A DNA stretch of 64,000 nucleotides from Icerya purchasi (GCA_039619475.1 CM077115.1:448373292-448437291); one strand, 5' to 3'; shown: positions 1 through 13,798, counted from the first letter of the stretch. Numbers and translations are program-made. The notes: a model not told the origin generated them from the sequence alone.

Positions 1-565
1 ACTAATGCAAAAAATGGCGATAATTTTACTTTGTTGATTATTTGTGAAAATTTTCAGATGCCTGAAAGGTCATCTTCGAAGGCACGTCACATTATTTATT
101 GAACACCCCTCGTCGTCCGATGTTTAATTTACGCGGTAAAGTAATTTTTCTTTCTCGCCTCCCTTGACATCTCTCTATGCCGCCCCCCTGGTTGGCAACT
201 CCTGATTTAGAGGATACAATGAGAATGTAAAATACTATCGGATTTGCGTTGCACATCCTTTAAGTTTCTAAAGGACACAAATGATATCGAATAGAGTCAG
301 TTTTCGAGTTCGATTACGATATCCAATTTAACGACTAAATAAATAGATTTATAATTAAATCGTGATCATCGATTTTGTCGTATAACTTTCAATTAGTACC
401 ACCGATGATCGTTTATTTCCAGCAGTTTAATTCGGCTGATGTAAATTTAATTCGAAATATATACACACCTCTATTTGCTTCGGTTATTTATTATTTTTAG
501 TTTGAAAAAGAACGTTCTGCGGATTGCAGGTGTTTGTCATATTACAAATAAAAATAAAGTTTATA
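1..565. other. Upstream flank or intron; no gene seen
   Basis: AT-rich sequence. A TTTTCAG at 53-59 resembles an acceptor, but the sequence after it does not match the missing FPPS N-terminal exons. If the gene is complete, those exons are upstream of the window. Confidence 0.5.
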
Positions 566-885
566 AATTTAAATTTTCCCGTAAATTATTTTTCTCCATT
601 TTAAAAATTTTCTCCTAAATTATTTTTCTACATTTTAAAAATTTTCTCCTAAATTATTTTTCTACATTTTAAAAATTTTACCCTAAATTATTTTTCCACA
701 TTTTAAACATTTTCTCCTAAATTATTTTTCTACATTTTAAAAATTTTCCCCTAAATTATTTTTCCACATTTTAAAAATTTTCCCCTAAATTATTTTTCTA
801 CATTTTAAAAATTTTACCCTAAATTATTTTTCTACATTTTAAAAATTTCCCCCTAAATTATTTTTCTACACTTTAAAAATTTTTT
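566..885. repeat. 34-bp minisatellite, about nine copies
   Basis: The phrase TAAATTATTTTTCTACATTT recurs at 582, 616, 650, 684, 718, 752, 786, 820 and 854, an exact 34-bp period with few substitutions (TCTCC/TACCC/TCCCC variants). It ends about 40 nt before the acceptor of exon A, so it lies in the intron or flank just upstream of that exon. Confidence 0.93.
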
Positions 886-923
886 TACGGTAAAAATTTT
901 TTCTAATTAAATATTTTTTTCAG

Positions 924-1069
924 ATTATTACTTTTATCACTTTTATGTACTTTTGAATTGCGCGCGTTGATATTCATCAAAACGTATAAAACCTTTATCA
1001 TCGCAAAATCAACAATTAACGGAAAAAAATCAAAACTTAATGTATATACTGGCGTGGTGCACTGAAATT
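924..1069 (+). CDS. Terpene synthase-like exon A (ends LAWCTEI), with an internal frame break
   Basis: The acceptor is a T-rich tract plus CAG at 921-923; the donor is ATT/GTAAGT at 1069/1070. Two frames carry homology. The upstream half reads ELRALIFIKTYKTF, like the FPPS region NRGL..V.TYK.L. The downstream half reads NQNLMYILAWCTEI, like ENL.LA.ILGWC.EML. Moving between them needs one surplus base, most simply in the A7 run at 1023-1029. In the downstream frame a TGA at 968-970 closes the reading upstream; in the upstream frame a TGA falls just after the LAWC position. No alternative AG lies inside the exon, so splicing does not explain the break. The exon is entered in phase 2 and left in phase 0, and joins 4920 to give LAWCTEI-HQTT, which aligns gaplessly with FPPS LGWCVEML-QAFF. 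Confidence 0.7.
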
Positions 1070-4000
1070 GTAAGTAAACCGATAAACATTCATCTCTCGT
1101 ATTTTACATTTACCATCGTCGAGTTTCGATATGTAAGTTATCGTTGCATTTGTAAGGCAGATTTAGCGTATGACTGATTCCCTAACCAGATTACTCTATC
1201 ATTGAACAATGAGCAGTTTCCGTGATTATAACCGGTGCTATTATCGCCTGAAATTCTTGAAATTTTTTAAATGTCTGTCTGTTATTTTGGAAAATTTATT
1301 CTCGGAAAATCAATATATTTGTGAAAGTAATAGTTCCCAAAAATCGTCGACGGTGTTGTTCACTTTCAGAACTTGCAAACGCTTAATAAAAGAAAAAAAG
1401 AAAAAAAGCAGCAGATTTCTCGCTAATAAGCGCGCGCAATGTATAAGAAATAATTCACTTAGAAAATATCAGCAGCATGGGAGAAGAAGGGGTTCAGTGA
1501 GAACCGTTGCCCCTCCCCTGTAAGGTTTTGCAGAAGAAAAAAAAGATCAAAGCGGATGAAAAATAAGATTAATCTCTTTTCTTTTTTTTTTTTTTAAATA
1601 TATTTATTTATTGTCGCTCGACAATGGAGCCATTTGCGACGAATATAATACATCTTAACAGTTAACTTATTTAGATACTATTGTACATATTTACATGTTT
1701 TAGGTATGTTAGTACATTTTCACAATTTAGTCTATCGTTGTAAAGGAGTTTATAGGGTTTCCTACCATGTCGCAGGCTGCTCGCTGTGTTTCCCACTTTT
1801 TGCATGTGAAGAGGTGGTCTATCGAGAAAGTCTCTGCTGCGCAGATTTCACAAATGGGCGCCGGCTCCTTGTCGAGGATGTACTTGTGGCTAAATGAGCA
1901 GTGCCCTATTCTTAGTCTTGAAATAACTGTTTCGTCCTGTCTTTTTGGCCAATAGTTGGTTTCCCAGTCGGCAATTTCGTTTTTGATGCGGCGTAGTTTG
2001 TTTTGGATTGGAGAGATTTGATTCCACTCTTTTTGCCAAGCTGAGCGAGTCACCTTTCTGATATGTCTGGTTAAGGACGAGTCCATTTTTTCGCGTCGGT
2101 TTAAGTCTGCTATGGTTTCTTGAAAGGTTGTGTGCCATGGTGGTAGTTCTCTTATGTCCTTTACGATGTCTGGTGTGCCAAAGTTGATGTTTTTAATTGT
2201 ATTTAGGCGCATCGTATCCCCAATGGGTTCGGAGTTTTTGGGTATTTCTCATATAGTTGAATAAAGTTTGGCGAAATAGTTTTTTCGGAAGTAGGATTCG
2301 TTAAATTTGAAATCATTTTTGTATAGTATTTCAGGGAGGAGAAAATTCTTCTATGTTGCAATGGAAAGATGTTTGATTCTAGGTGAAGGCTAACAATTGG
2401 GCTGATATAAAATGCTCCTGTAATGAGTCTTAGAGCTGAATTTTGAACGATGTCCAGTTTTTTCAGAACATTTTCTTTGGCACTACTGTAAATCACGGAG
2501 CCGTAGTCCATCTCTATAACGTGGAAATTTGAAAAAATACATTTTTTTTTTATTTATGTATAATTTTTTTACCAACAAAAAAACCCGAATTTCGATTAAA
2601 TATTATTCGCAACTCGTGTCATGTGAATTATTTCGCTTTGTCATTTTTTTGGTATTTCTCTTTACAAATTCGATACCAAAAATTAGGTATTTTTATATGG
2701 CCAAAATATCTTACATTTTCTTCTCGTAAATATAATATTTTTTATTGTAATTGAATATAGAGAGGCATTGATTTGTTAAAGCGAGGAAAAAAAAAATATG
2801 AATTAGAATAAAATTAGTTTGAAGAAAGTTTCCATACCACACAATAGTGATGGGGGGGGGATCAGAGATTTCGGTGAACCCGTACACAGTCACACAGTTT
2901 TCCATATTTCCCGTCGCGTAAAAATGGTATTGCCATTAAAATATTTCTTATAATACGAGAAATTTTGAAATATGTATGTATTTTATGTAACCAATTTTCC
3001 AGAAACGACTACAACATTAGTCTTACAAATGTTTTTAATTATTTTAAGTAAATCAATTAAATGTTTGGAAAAATAATTACGCTAACAAGAAGTACGATGA
3101 TTATTGTTTTTGTTAATTTTAGTACCTCTAAGTTTATTTTTTATTGTACTTGCGGTAACAATAATATTACTTTCATATTTTCTTTATAAAATTTAGTGTC
3201 AGTCCTTATTCAGATGCCATTTTCTTTTGAAAATTTAATAGTCTTAAGAAAGATGCTCCTATCTTTATCCATGGACCATATATATCCATTACATATTTAT
3301 ATTTGTAACAATGTATTCTTATTATCCTGTATAAATATATTATCCGTTCGAAGTTAAATTATTTATTCCTTCTTGTACGGTTAATGCTTCCTACATATCT
3401 CTTTCCAAACTGAATCGTTTACAGGACCTTTGTCTCCGCCGATGCCTCTCGGAGCTTTGAAGTCATCTCCCACTGCTGCAGTTCTTTCAGAAACCAATAT
3501 GGTTCCTCTAATATATGCGTCGGTCTTATCTTGGCTATCGTTTCTTGATTAAACGATTTCCTATTTCCTCGTCCAATCTTATTAACTCTTATATTTCCAT
3601 ATTACACAACTGGCGCTTCTCTCCTAGGAAAATCCCTATACTTTCTCATATATATCCAAACGACTTAATCAGTTCACTGCTTACGTTTTCTAACAAACTC
3701 CCTTACTTCACACGTTTAATTACTCCAATTCCCTGTATCCGCCTATAATATACACTCTCTTTCCGCCTTTCACAAGAACCTGCCGGCTCATGTAGTCCGA
3801 CAGGAATATAACCATGTCATGCAATCCTTATTTCCTTTTCACACTGTTATCTTTACTGATAGCTCCAGAACACCGGACGGTACGGGAGCTGTCTTTTTGC
3901 TCCCATCACTCAACACTATTTTGAATCTTATAAACTGTCTTTCTTCTGCTCCATATTTACCGCGAAGTCCTCAGCTATCCTTCATGCTATCCTATACATC

Positions 4001-5359
4001 ACTTCCACTAATGGTACTTAATTAAATTACCGTTAGTCTCGGATTCTAAAGGTGTTCTGCTATCTATCGTCTCTCCTATTCCTCGACATTGCTTAGATTT
4101 CATAATTCTCCTAATTCGTCCTCTTGTCACTAGATTGTATAGCGTTCGTTCCATTCAAATCAATTCCTTTGGTTCTCCAGTCATGTTGGTATTGACGGCA
4201 TTGAATTGGTTGATGCATCCGCTCATGTATGCGCATTTATGTTTAATACTTTTTTTATTGATTTAGTCCTTTTTCTTGTTTTGCTTCTAGTCATTCTTAC
4301 ATTACAAACATTTTTTATACCCTTCCCATTGTTTGAAGGGTATAGGATTGTCTATGTAAATTTAACAAACAACTTTCCAGATGTCATCGCTTGTATATAC
4401 TTTATACAAAGGGAACATTATTTTTAACTCTGGTTTCAGCAGCCCTCCAATAGTTTCCAGTTCACTGCTTTATATTTTACAGCCATGCTGTTTACTTTCT
4501 TCCGGGTTCTCCCCGATCTTCTATATTTCCCTGAATTAAATTTAGCAGCTCGTATTTGTTTTCCCTAAGTATGTGTCCAAAATAACATATTTTACGCTTG
4601 CTTATGTCTCCAAGAAGTCGTCTTTTCAGTACTTCACTACCGGTTATTTTTAATGATCTTTTAAAAAATTAATTTTTATAAACCATGCTAACAACATAGA
4701 TGTGTCGAATTAATTATTAACAAAAGCGTTAATTAAAACTGATCGGTTATTTTCGTTTTTACCGCAGGAATTTATAGGTTTGTTGTCATGGCTGAAAGAA
4801 AATAAAGCGACAAAGCATAGTGAAATAATAATATCACGACTAAGTAATTGATTAACAGAATAATGCTTTTCGAATGATTTTACTTCAGTACATTATTATA
4901 ATTTAATATTCCGTTGCAGCATCAAACTACGTGCAATATGATGGATGATATTCTGGATTATTCTTCTGTGAGACGAAATCGACCAGCTTGGCAAATTGTG
5001 ACTGAACAGGAAGGAAGAATGGAACTTTCTTATAACGACTGTCACTTTCTTAAAGAAATCGTATTTCTTATATTAAGGAAGTACTGCCGAAATAAACCGT
5101 ATTATCAAGAACTTTTAGACACCTACCGAATGGTAAGAATGTTATAAAAATTTTTTTCGCAATAACCATTTTGAATAAATGATGTACAATTTTCAATTTA
5201 TGAACAGAAAATGTATCAAATGTTATTCGTACGTCATTTGCTTGCTAAATAGTCAGTAAAATAATAAAATCACAAACGAACATCTTAATGTAAACATAAT
5301 AGTAATTCCAGCCGATTATCATCTAAAAGTAAAATCTACTAAAGTATGAAAAAGCAATC

Positions 5360-5409
<50 letters not shown>

Positions 5410-8400
5410 GTATATAGTAGACTTACTGAAATAGCCATTTATACCGCTATCATGCTTTTTATTCGTTTGCTCCGTCTTGTTTAGGAAGTTCTCTATAGTT
5501 CCCAGTCAAGAGTGGTATCCACGATTTCTCAATTTACATTTTCTTGCACACTTTGTCTACGCTCATTCGTTTCTTGCACAAATGTCTTCTGCACCGCAGT
5601 AATGCCACCCGGGGAAATGAAGTCGTAAACGGATTTGTTTGGAGTTAATGCGATTCCACAACATGGGCCGAAAAGAATATAGTAGCAATAGAGACTAAAA
5701 ATTTTTTAAAAATTAGACAGCTGGGTAGTGAAGTTCAAAAGTACAAGCTGTTACGTAAAATATCGGGAAGGAACGAACACACAATAAAAGTGAGAAATAA
5801 AAAGTGTGAACTGAATATATTTCATACGGTATACTGAATATAGCTTTTTAAAGACAATCTGATATGAAACAGACACGTGTGGGAGCTGGTACCGCTAGAC
5901 ACATGGAAAATGACTCGAGCATCGGCTGAAAGACTGAAATTAAATGAGGGAACTTATCTAAACCGAATGTGCATGTGGAACAGCTGAAGAAAAGAAAAAG
6001 GCCTTCTAAGCATCAACTCCACCAACATGGGCGTCACCAGCGGGGAGCAGGCAGGGACAGCTGTCCCCCCTGGAGCCTTGAAACATTTTAATCAACCAGC
6101 ATTGATGAGTTTTCATAGACGCCTAATCATGGATAATTTGAAAAACTTATGTTTTAATTAAGATTTTGTTCTTGTTTAATAAAATATTAAGTCTTTACAA
6201 CTTATGAATTTTATTTTTCCTATAACTCATATCCTCTTTCTATCATCTTGCCCCTCCCTGGCTCATCGGCTGACGACGCCCTTGTCCATCAACATATTAG
6301 TATGTGTAATATGTGCGGAAAGAAGTGCGGGGTAGTGGCCTTAAAACTTAAAATATTATAATTACAGTCTGCATTCTATACACCACATTGAATGAGTTTG
6401 ATAATGATAAAAAAGTGTGAAATAAAATAATATGCAAAATAAGTAGCAAACAATTATGGGGAAAACTCAAAGTGAATGATAAAAAAGAAAAAATCATGTT
6501 AACGTAACTATAAGTATAATAATTGTATGGCTAAATATGTCGACAAGCACGAGCTTGACGGATGCGATTGTTTTTGTCCTGTTCATTATTAAAATTTAAA
6601 AAAAAAAAAAAGTTATAATCAATAAAATATCTCAACTGATAAATAAACACTGTAGTAAACCATTCACTTATTTTGCATATTTCATTGCAGATTTCATCGG
6701 AGCTTGCTGTGGTAGGTAAATTTTTGTACATGTACCCCTTAACTAGTAATGAACTGAATAATAAAAGTAGGTAATTCGTGTTTTACGGTGTCCGGCGTGC
6801 AAATGTAGCACAATAGGACTCACTCTGGATGCCATGATGCACAAAAATATTACGCTATTTAACGAAGACCTATACAGTGAAATTGCCACCAACAAAGCTT
6901 GCTATCCGACGTTCGTTATGACGGTCGAAACAGCATTTCACGCGGTAATTATCGAAAATGAGATATAATAATTTCATCATTTAAACATCGACTATTATTA
7001 TATACACACTTCAGTGTTTGTTGCGCAAAAGATTTCCTTTTGATTAATTACTTTTTTTACGAGAATATTCGGTAGTCAAAAAAGAAAAAAAAATTCGCCG
7101 AGGAAAATCAAAAAAGATAGAAATTTTAACGAAAAAACGTTATAAAAAAGAGCGATAATCGAAAAATCTGATGCGGGCAACACATGACTTCCTTGTACAA
7201 CTATTAAACATTAACATGAGTAGTAAGTTTTAAACGTGCAATGCCGAATTCAAATTACAGCTATCCGCTTTTAAGTTATGAGAAAAATTCCACGAAACAA
7301 ACCAAGATAAGTGTTCCCTTTGGCCAAACCGATTGTAACTAAAATCGGAGGTATACACAATTAGATATTATATCAATACCGAGTACAAAATTTCGACTTT
7401 CTATGGTTACCTATTTTCGAGTTATGAGAAAAATTCTATGAAGCCCTCCAAGAGGAGTGCCCCTTTGACCACCCAACCGATTGTGTACGATTTATTGTCT
7501 ACGTGTTTATAAATGTAACATAATTAAGCAAATATATACCACAAATGCGTATAGCTGCGCGAGCAGTGGGATTAATTAAATTAAAATTTCCAACATAGTA
7601 CAAAACACGTCCAGTTAAATAGCTTTCTAAATCTACATATAAGCAATCCAGAATTTACTTATGCTAAGTTAAATAACATTTATATATATATATATATATA
7701 TATATGCGCTTACTTCTACACAAACATATAGACGCACACAAACACACATATATACCTACCTACATGCATGATATGCATGTACACACATAAGTGTACTTTC
7801 ACTTAAATATTAATGCATATGTATGTACACATTTTTATATATACACACGCACAAACACACACTTACTTATGAAAATCTTTCTCCAATCCACACACCTGAG
7901 TGTCTATGGTACACATAGTGACGCACACGCACACGGGCACCTCTCAGAATTGCGTTTTGCAGCATAACGTAACGTTTGATTTATCTGAGCACATTAATTT
8001 TATGTGCCAAAACGTTATTACTTTGCTTTAATAATTTTTTAGTCTCACTACTGTGATGCTTTTTGGAATACTGCACGATATAGAATGCTTAAAGTCACTC
8101 GAATTATCTCTATAAGATAAATTTCTATCCGATAACTAATGTGAAAAATAAATACTAATATGTTTCTGGAACAAGGGGAGGTGCACAACTAGATGCTAAA
8201 AGAGTCCTAAAATCAAAATTTCATCTTTCTGCGACTCTAGCCGTTTTTGAGTTACGCATACTACATACATCACACGTCACCAAAATAGATCCAAAAGTAG
8301 TCAAAGTGGATATTTCCGTTGAAATGTGAAATTAAAAATACTTCGCGAATCCTTTTATTCGCATAAGGAAGTGATCAGAGATAGTTTAAATGGATATATC

Positions 8401-11400
8401 CATTGAAATATGGCATTCAACATTTTTCATGATTACAATACTTCCTTTACTACATCATACAGGGCATCAAAAATTTGTGGGAAAAAAATTATGTAAAATT
8501 CGGATGAATAAAGTGTTGAATAGGACAGATTTGAAATATTAAAAACATAAATTTTAATGCTAAGAAATAAAACAATTATACACATACATACATATATATA
8601 TATATACCGTATTTACTCGCCTAATTTCGGCACCCTAATTTTTTCACGCATTTTTTTGGAAAAATAATATAAACCACATTTTCGCGTTATTAAAATACAC
8701 ATTAATAATAGGTTCAACATTACTAGACAATGTCTAATTTCTTAGAAGTAAATTACCGCTACTCGATATTATAAATTACCCTAATGTAGAGTTACACCTA
8801 TTAGTATCGTATAAATAGACTTTTCGAAATGAAAGTAACTGATTTCACTTAATGAGTGTGTTTTGTTTAGGGAAGAAGTAATTTTGAAATACACACCTAC
8901 TATTACGTATAACCCGCCAAATGCAGGTTGGTCTGATTCCCCGCGTAATTTATGCACCCCCCTTTTTGGCAGGTTAAAAACGGCGCGAGTAAATACGGTA
9001 TATATAATACATACATACATACAACCATAATGTATATATATATACTGATATATACACATACATACATATATACCTAAAATTCGGTTCTAAGAACATCGCT
9101 GAAAAAACTTCCCACTTACCGGGTACCAGATGCTGATCTTTTATAAGTTTAATGGAAGAATCAGTTTTAACGGACTATATCATTCGCTACAATATTACCA
9201 TTTTAAGCGTAACACAAAACTAAATTTCATTTCACTTGAGAATGATATTGTCGTTGAAAACGTGATTCAAAAACGATACAGATGCTGTTTCAAGAGCTCC
9301 AGATTACTTCATGCAAAAGAATTGCGTAATGATATTAGTATGTGTGTGATGCACTAAGTAATCTTTTCATTGCAAAATGTTTCGAATGGCATCCTGTAAG
9401 GTCCCATTTTAATAAACAAAATCGTATTTCGTCTCTCTGTTATACTCGTGCTTCTAGAAATTTACAATGCCACTCTCAGTTAAGACGCGTTCTATATTTG
9501 ACGACACTCGAATTACGTACCGTTGTTTACCTGGCCGACGGTTAAAAAAGGTTTAGTAATCTAATTAATCAAATTGCGCACCGGAAGTTTGCCGGTATGA
9601 GAAATATAAAAAATACCAACGAAAACGGCATTCGGACCCCAACGATATATTTGTTGGACTCCAAAACTGATGACCGTTTATAACATATTCAAATGTTCGA
9701 TGGCTTTCAACATTTTTACGCATCATCGTATACTTAAAAGATAGCCTATTTTTCGCAAACCCTTAAGGGAAGGTTTCTTGTCTAAGCAACCGACGAAATG
9801 TAGTTCCCTTAATCCTTAATAGCAAACATTCCCCATCGAGATAAAAATATTTTGAAAGTCACTGAAAAAACGACACTTTTACTGATTTTATTCCTTCGTC
9901 GATTTTATAAAATCCGGAGTTTTTTTTTTTAAAGGCGGTGCGCAATTCGAGTTCGCCGCAGGCGGGCTATTTCGGGTGGTCGGTGCGCATTTCGAGTCCG
10001 ACTTGTCACTGTGTGAAGTGTTGGTGCGCAATTCGGGTGTCCCCCTATATTTATCTCTAATGCGGTATTTTCTCTTCTCTTGTAATTCTATACAACATTC
10101 ACTTTCACGTATGTCTCATTATTACAATGGCCAGGTAGATGGATATTTAATTGCTAACATCCCTATTTAAATCCTGTAGACGACAGCTAAAATAACAAAC
10201 AAGTTAAATAGAAAAATAAACGTTAGCTATGTAGAAAGTAATAAAGCGAATCATGATAAGCAAACTAAGAGTGAACTTTTATCCATCGTGGATAACAGTT
10301 AAAAATAGGTCAGCTTTTATTCACTAGCCATGACCAGACGCAGTTATATTTCTGGATCTGCAACGATGCGATTTGAGATATCTCGATTCCGCAAGGCTTC
10401 ACATGACACAATCGGATGTATATGTCTGGTGCGCGGTGTGATTTAATATGTCTCACAACTCCGAAAGACGTTAGCTACGCATGTAATTGCCAAAATTAGC
10501 CGAGTACGTTCTGCTGCTTTGTACACTCGGAACAGGCGAGCAGAATTAGAGTTGAATATGCGGCGTGAGATTATAACTGCGCATTCGTTACGGGTTAGAG
10601 GCGATAACTCTATCGGATTTGGAGTTGACAAGCAGATAAATATCCGCAATGTTGGAGATCCTCAACTCTTCCGACGGAGTTGACTTGTACACTTACACAT
10701 AACCTCGTTTTATATGGAAGCTACAAACGGTACAGATTTATAAACATAATGACTGTCAGATTGACTAACAGAGAAGTTCATCGTGGAAGATTAGAAATTT
10801 CCCTATTCTTCTTGTCAAAATACGCACTAGCAATCTTTATGTGCGTGTGCAAACATGAGTGGAGTCTGAGTGGATGACCCAAAAAAAAAAAAAAAAACTT
10901 TCCTAAGAAGCACCAAACTAACCCCACCAACCCCTGGCGGTGGCCTTCTGATGTCATAAGCAGGAAAAAATATTCGATACTTAATCGTCTCCAGACGAGG
11001 CGCATACTGCTGCGCTAATAACTATCTTTATGCCAACGAGCTGTTCTCCATATGTCTGCTGCCAAACTAACTAACTGTGACACATCTCATTTATAACTGC
11101 AAGAAGCTCGCGCCACACCAGAAAGCGCATAATATAGGGAGGTCGCTGTGTACGGAATTCTCTCCATCACTCCTGGCGCGCCATTGTCAAAATTCTGATG
11201 TTTGCCATGGAAACCGGGTTACATTTGTACTTATAAATAATTCGCATAGTTCTCTATGTTCTGTACTGGCCTAGGCAATTAAAGACGGAACATAGATATG
11301 TGAAATTTAAAAAAAAACAACAAATCAAACAGTTCTTCGTTTGTCTTATTATCTAGATAGATTTTCTTCGCAACACGCAAAGGTAATTTTTTTTCAGCTA

Positions 11401-13738
11401 CCGTAGATTTCATTTTTTTTAACACACACACGCCAATTCTGAGTTCTGTTTTCACGATTACTTTCAAATTTTCTGCAATCTTCAATTTTTTTTAAATCTA
11501 AAAAAACAACAGATTTATTCCATCCTGTTCATAGACGCGATGTGACATTGTTTGCGAACACTCCATTTACATGCGTCTCTGCCCTATTTCACTGCACCAG
11601 CCAATACTCCTTTTTTCCTTTACCAAAGCATACTGCATAAAGCTCTCTATACGGTACTCAACTTTTTACTATTTTGTGAGCAAAAAAATCACTTCAATTG
11701 TTCTTTGTGGAATTTTAAACAAAAAACGAATAGCACTCTGATGGTACTATAACGTATATTCAATTATAGATTATCCCACTAAAGATACTTACGCTCCAGA
11801 AATTTTCTTTAATCTTGCAATAATTTTTTCAGAGTTTAGAAATTACCTTAACAGTGATATTTAATATCGTTACGATTGTTTCCTACCACTAGGCCGGATT
11901 TTATAACGAAGATTCGTGGCAGCAAATCGAGGACATAATTGTAGATTTCGGGACATTTCATCAAATCAGGGTAAGTTTATTATGTTTAATGTTCTTTCGT
12001 AGGAAAATAAAACATAACTATTCCGTAAGGTACATTGCAGTTGGTAGAGAAAGCATTTAAAAATATGTTATCTAAATTGAAGCTCATCTGGAGGTTTTTT
12101 TATTTTTGTTCAATGTAATAATCTGTAACAGTTATGTTGGCCAGAAACGGTAATATTTAAGGTTTTCGCGCGTAAGATGCAGTAATAAATCGAGCAATTT
12201 TTTTCACGATCACAGTTCCTGATTCTTGAAGTTTTTCCAGGGAAATGTTGTATTTTTAATATTATCTGTACAGAAGTGTTTCCAGGAGTTTTTCCAGGAG
12301 TTTACTTTTGCCGGAATTATGACACAGCGTTTTCTCGAACATGTAATTTTTCGGTTTCTTCTGACCGTAGTAGGACTTTGTTAAAATCGCCCCTTCATTT
12401 TATTATTCCGACAATTATTTGTTTTGGTTTTTTATTTTGTATTTCCGATTCTCTTTAATAGTTTGACTCGCTGAGTTCCCCTCCCCCATGTAGTCAAATA
12501 AATTTGACTTTACGCAGCCTTCAACATATCCCTTACTTGGCTTTTTTTTTTGGCTATAGCTGGTGATGATTCTTTTCGTTTCTTTATAAAAGATAATTGT
12601 GATTGGCTTTTTTTTTTTTCAGAATTTAAAGCCCAGGTGAAAGAAATTGATTTAACCCGGAAAGTGATGAATTTCCGTGTAACGGGCATAGACCTCATAA
12701 AAAATCTACACTTTTTTCCCTCTTTTGTTTTGCCTGGTCCATTTGGCGGCCATTATTAAGTTTATTAATTTTTTTCTCCTTCCCTTTTCCCTTCCACATA
12801 CATACGTATATATAAGGATAAAAATAACAATGCGTAAGCAAGGGTAGGACCGGTCGGTCATCCACCGAAATTATTTGGTGCATATATTTTTTTTTTTTTT
12901 TTCTACCCCAGGCGCGCCAACGGCCTTGACTCAACAACATGAAAAATAAACTAAAAGTTGGGCGTAAAGAAAGGAGCGTTCGTTGGAGAGTGCAGAACAT
13001 ACGAATAGGATATGATTTGAGTGTCACAAATACAAGAAGACTCAGAAGCGTGAAGAGAGCAGAAATGAGAAAAAGCTAAAGAAAAACGAAAGCGAGAAGA
13101 AGGGAGTAGAGAATGATTGATTCTAAGTCTAATTAAGGAAACAACAGTGGAACGACGACAGATAGGAATAGATTGAAACCAAGGCGCAGGAAAAACCGGT
13201 TGAATAGGACGGCAGTATGAATAATGATTTGAGGATAAAGATGGATACATGTCAGACCAAATGCATATAGTTCTATGGTATTAGATAAAACTTGCACAAT
13301 CGGCGCAACAAGGATGAAAGTTACTTTTAACGAGAAATACAATCAAACACGTTTAAGCAACACATTCGAATTCAATCAAGTACACATCTTTAGCGGTAGT
13401 TTTTAAATACACGCAGTTGAATATGATCGTTTGTTTATTTGTTGTTTTTTTTAGGATCTTTTTCATCCTTTATGTGCGTCGAAAATACCTTTGTGATTAT
13501 TATAGTGTTTTAACTTAAATGTTCAAATACCATAATTAGAACTTATTTAATTATTAGAACGACTACCAAGGATACAAGGAAGACGTCAAAAGAGGTAAGC
13601 CAGAGGAAGACATTCAGCTGGGACAGTGCACTTGGTTCATAGTGCAAGCGTTGAAATTGGCAGATTCAACACAAAAAGCTACTCTACAGGTTAGTATTTG
13701 ATTAATTTGAAGAGTTCATGTATGCGCCTCCATCGAAT

Positions 13739-13798
<60 letters not shown>

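Noticed and set aside
58..130. Zinc-finger-like phrase (CLKGHLRRHVTLF) after the TTTTCAG at 53-59
   Set aside because: Only half a C2H2 finger, no second cysteine or linker, and does not fit the missing FPPS N-terminus.
1209..1523. 104-codon frame after exon A
   Set aside because: Lysine-rich low-complexity translation inside the exon A-B intron, no similarity and no splice support.
6771..6816. Extending exon D upstream to the in-frame AG at 6769-6770
   Set aside because: It would add about 15 residues that do not align with FPPS and would make the microexon redundant; the AG at 6815-6816 gives a gapless alignment in the right phase.
12550..12759. Overlapping frames on both strands
   Set aside because: Driven by T/A runs; no conserved motif.
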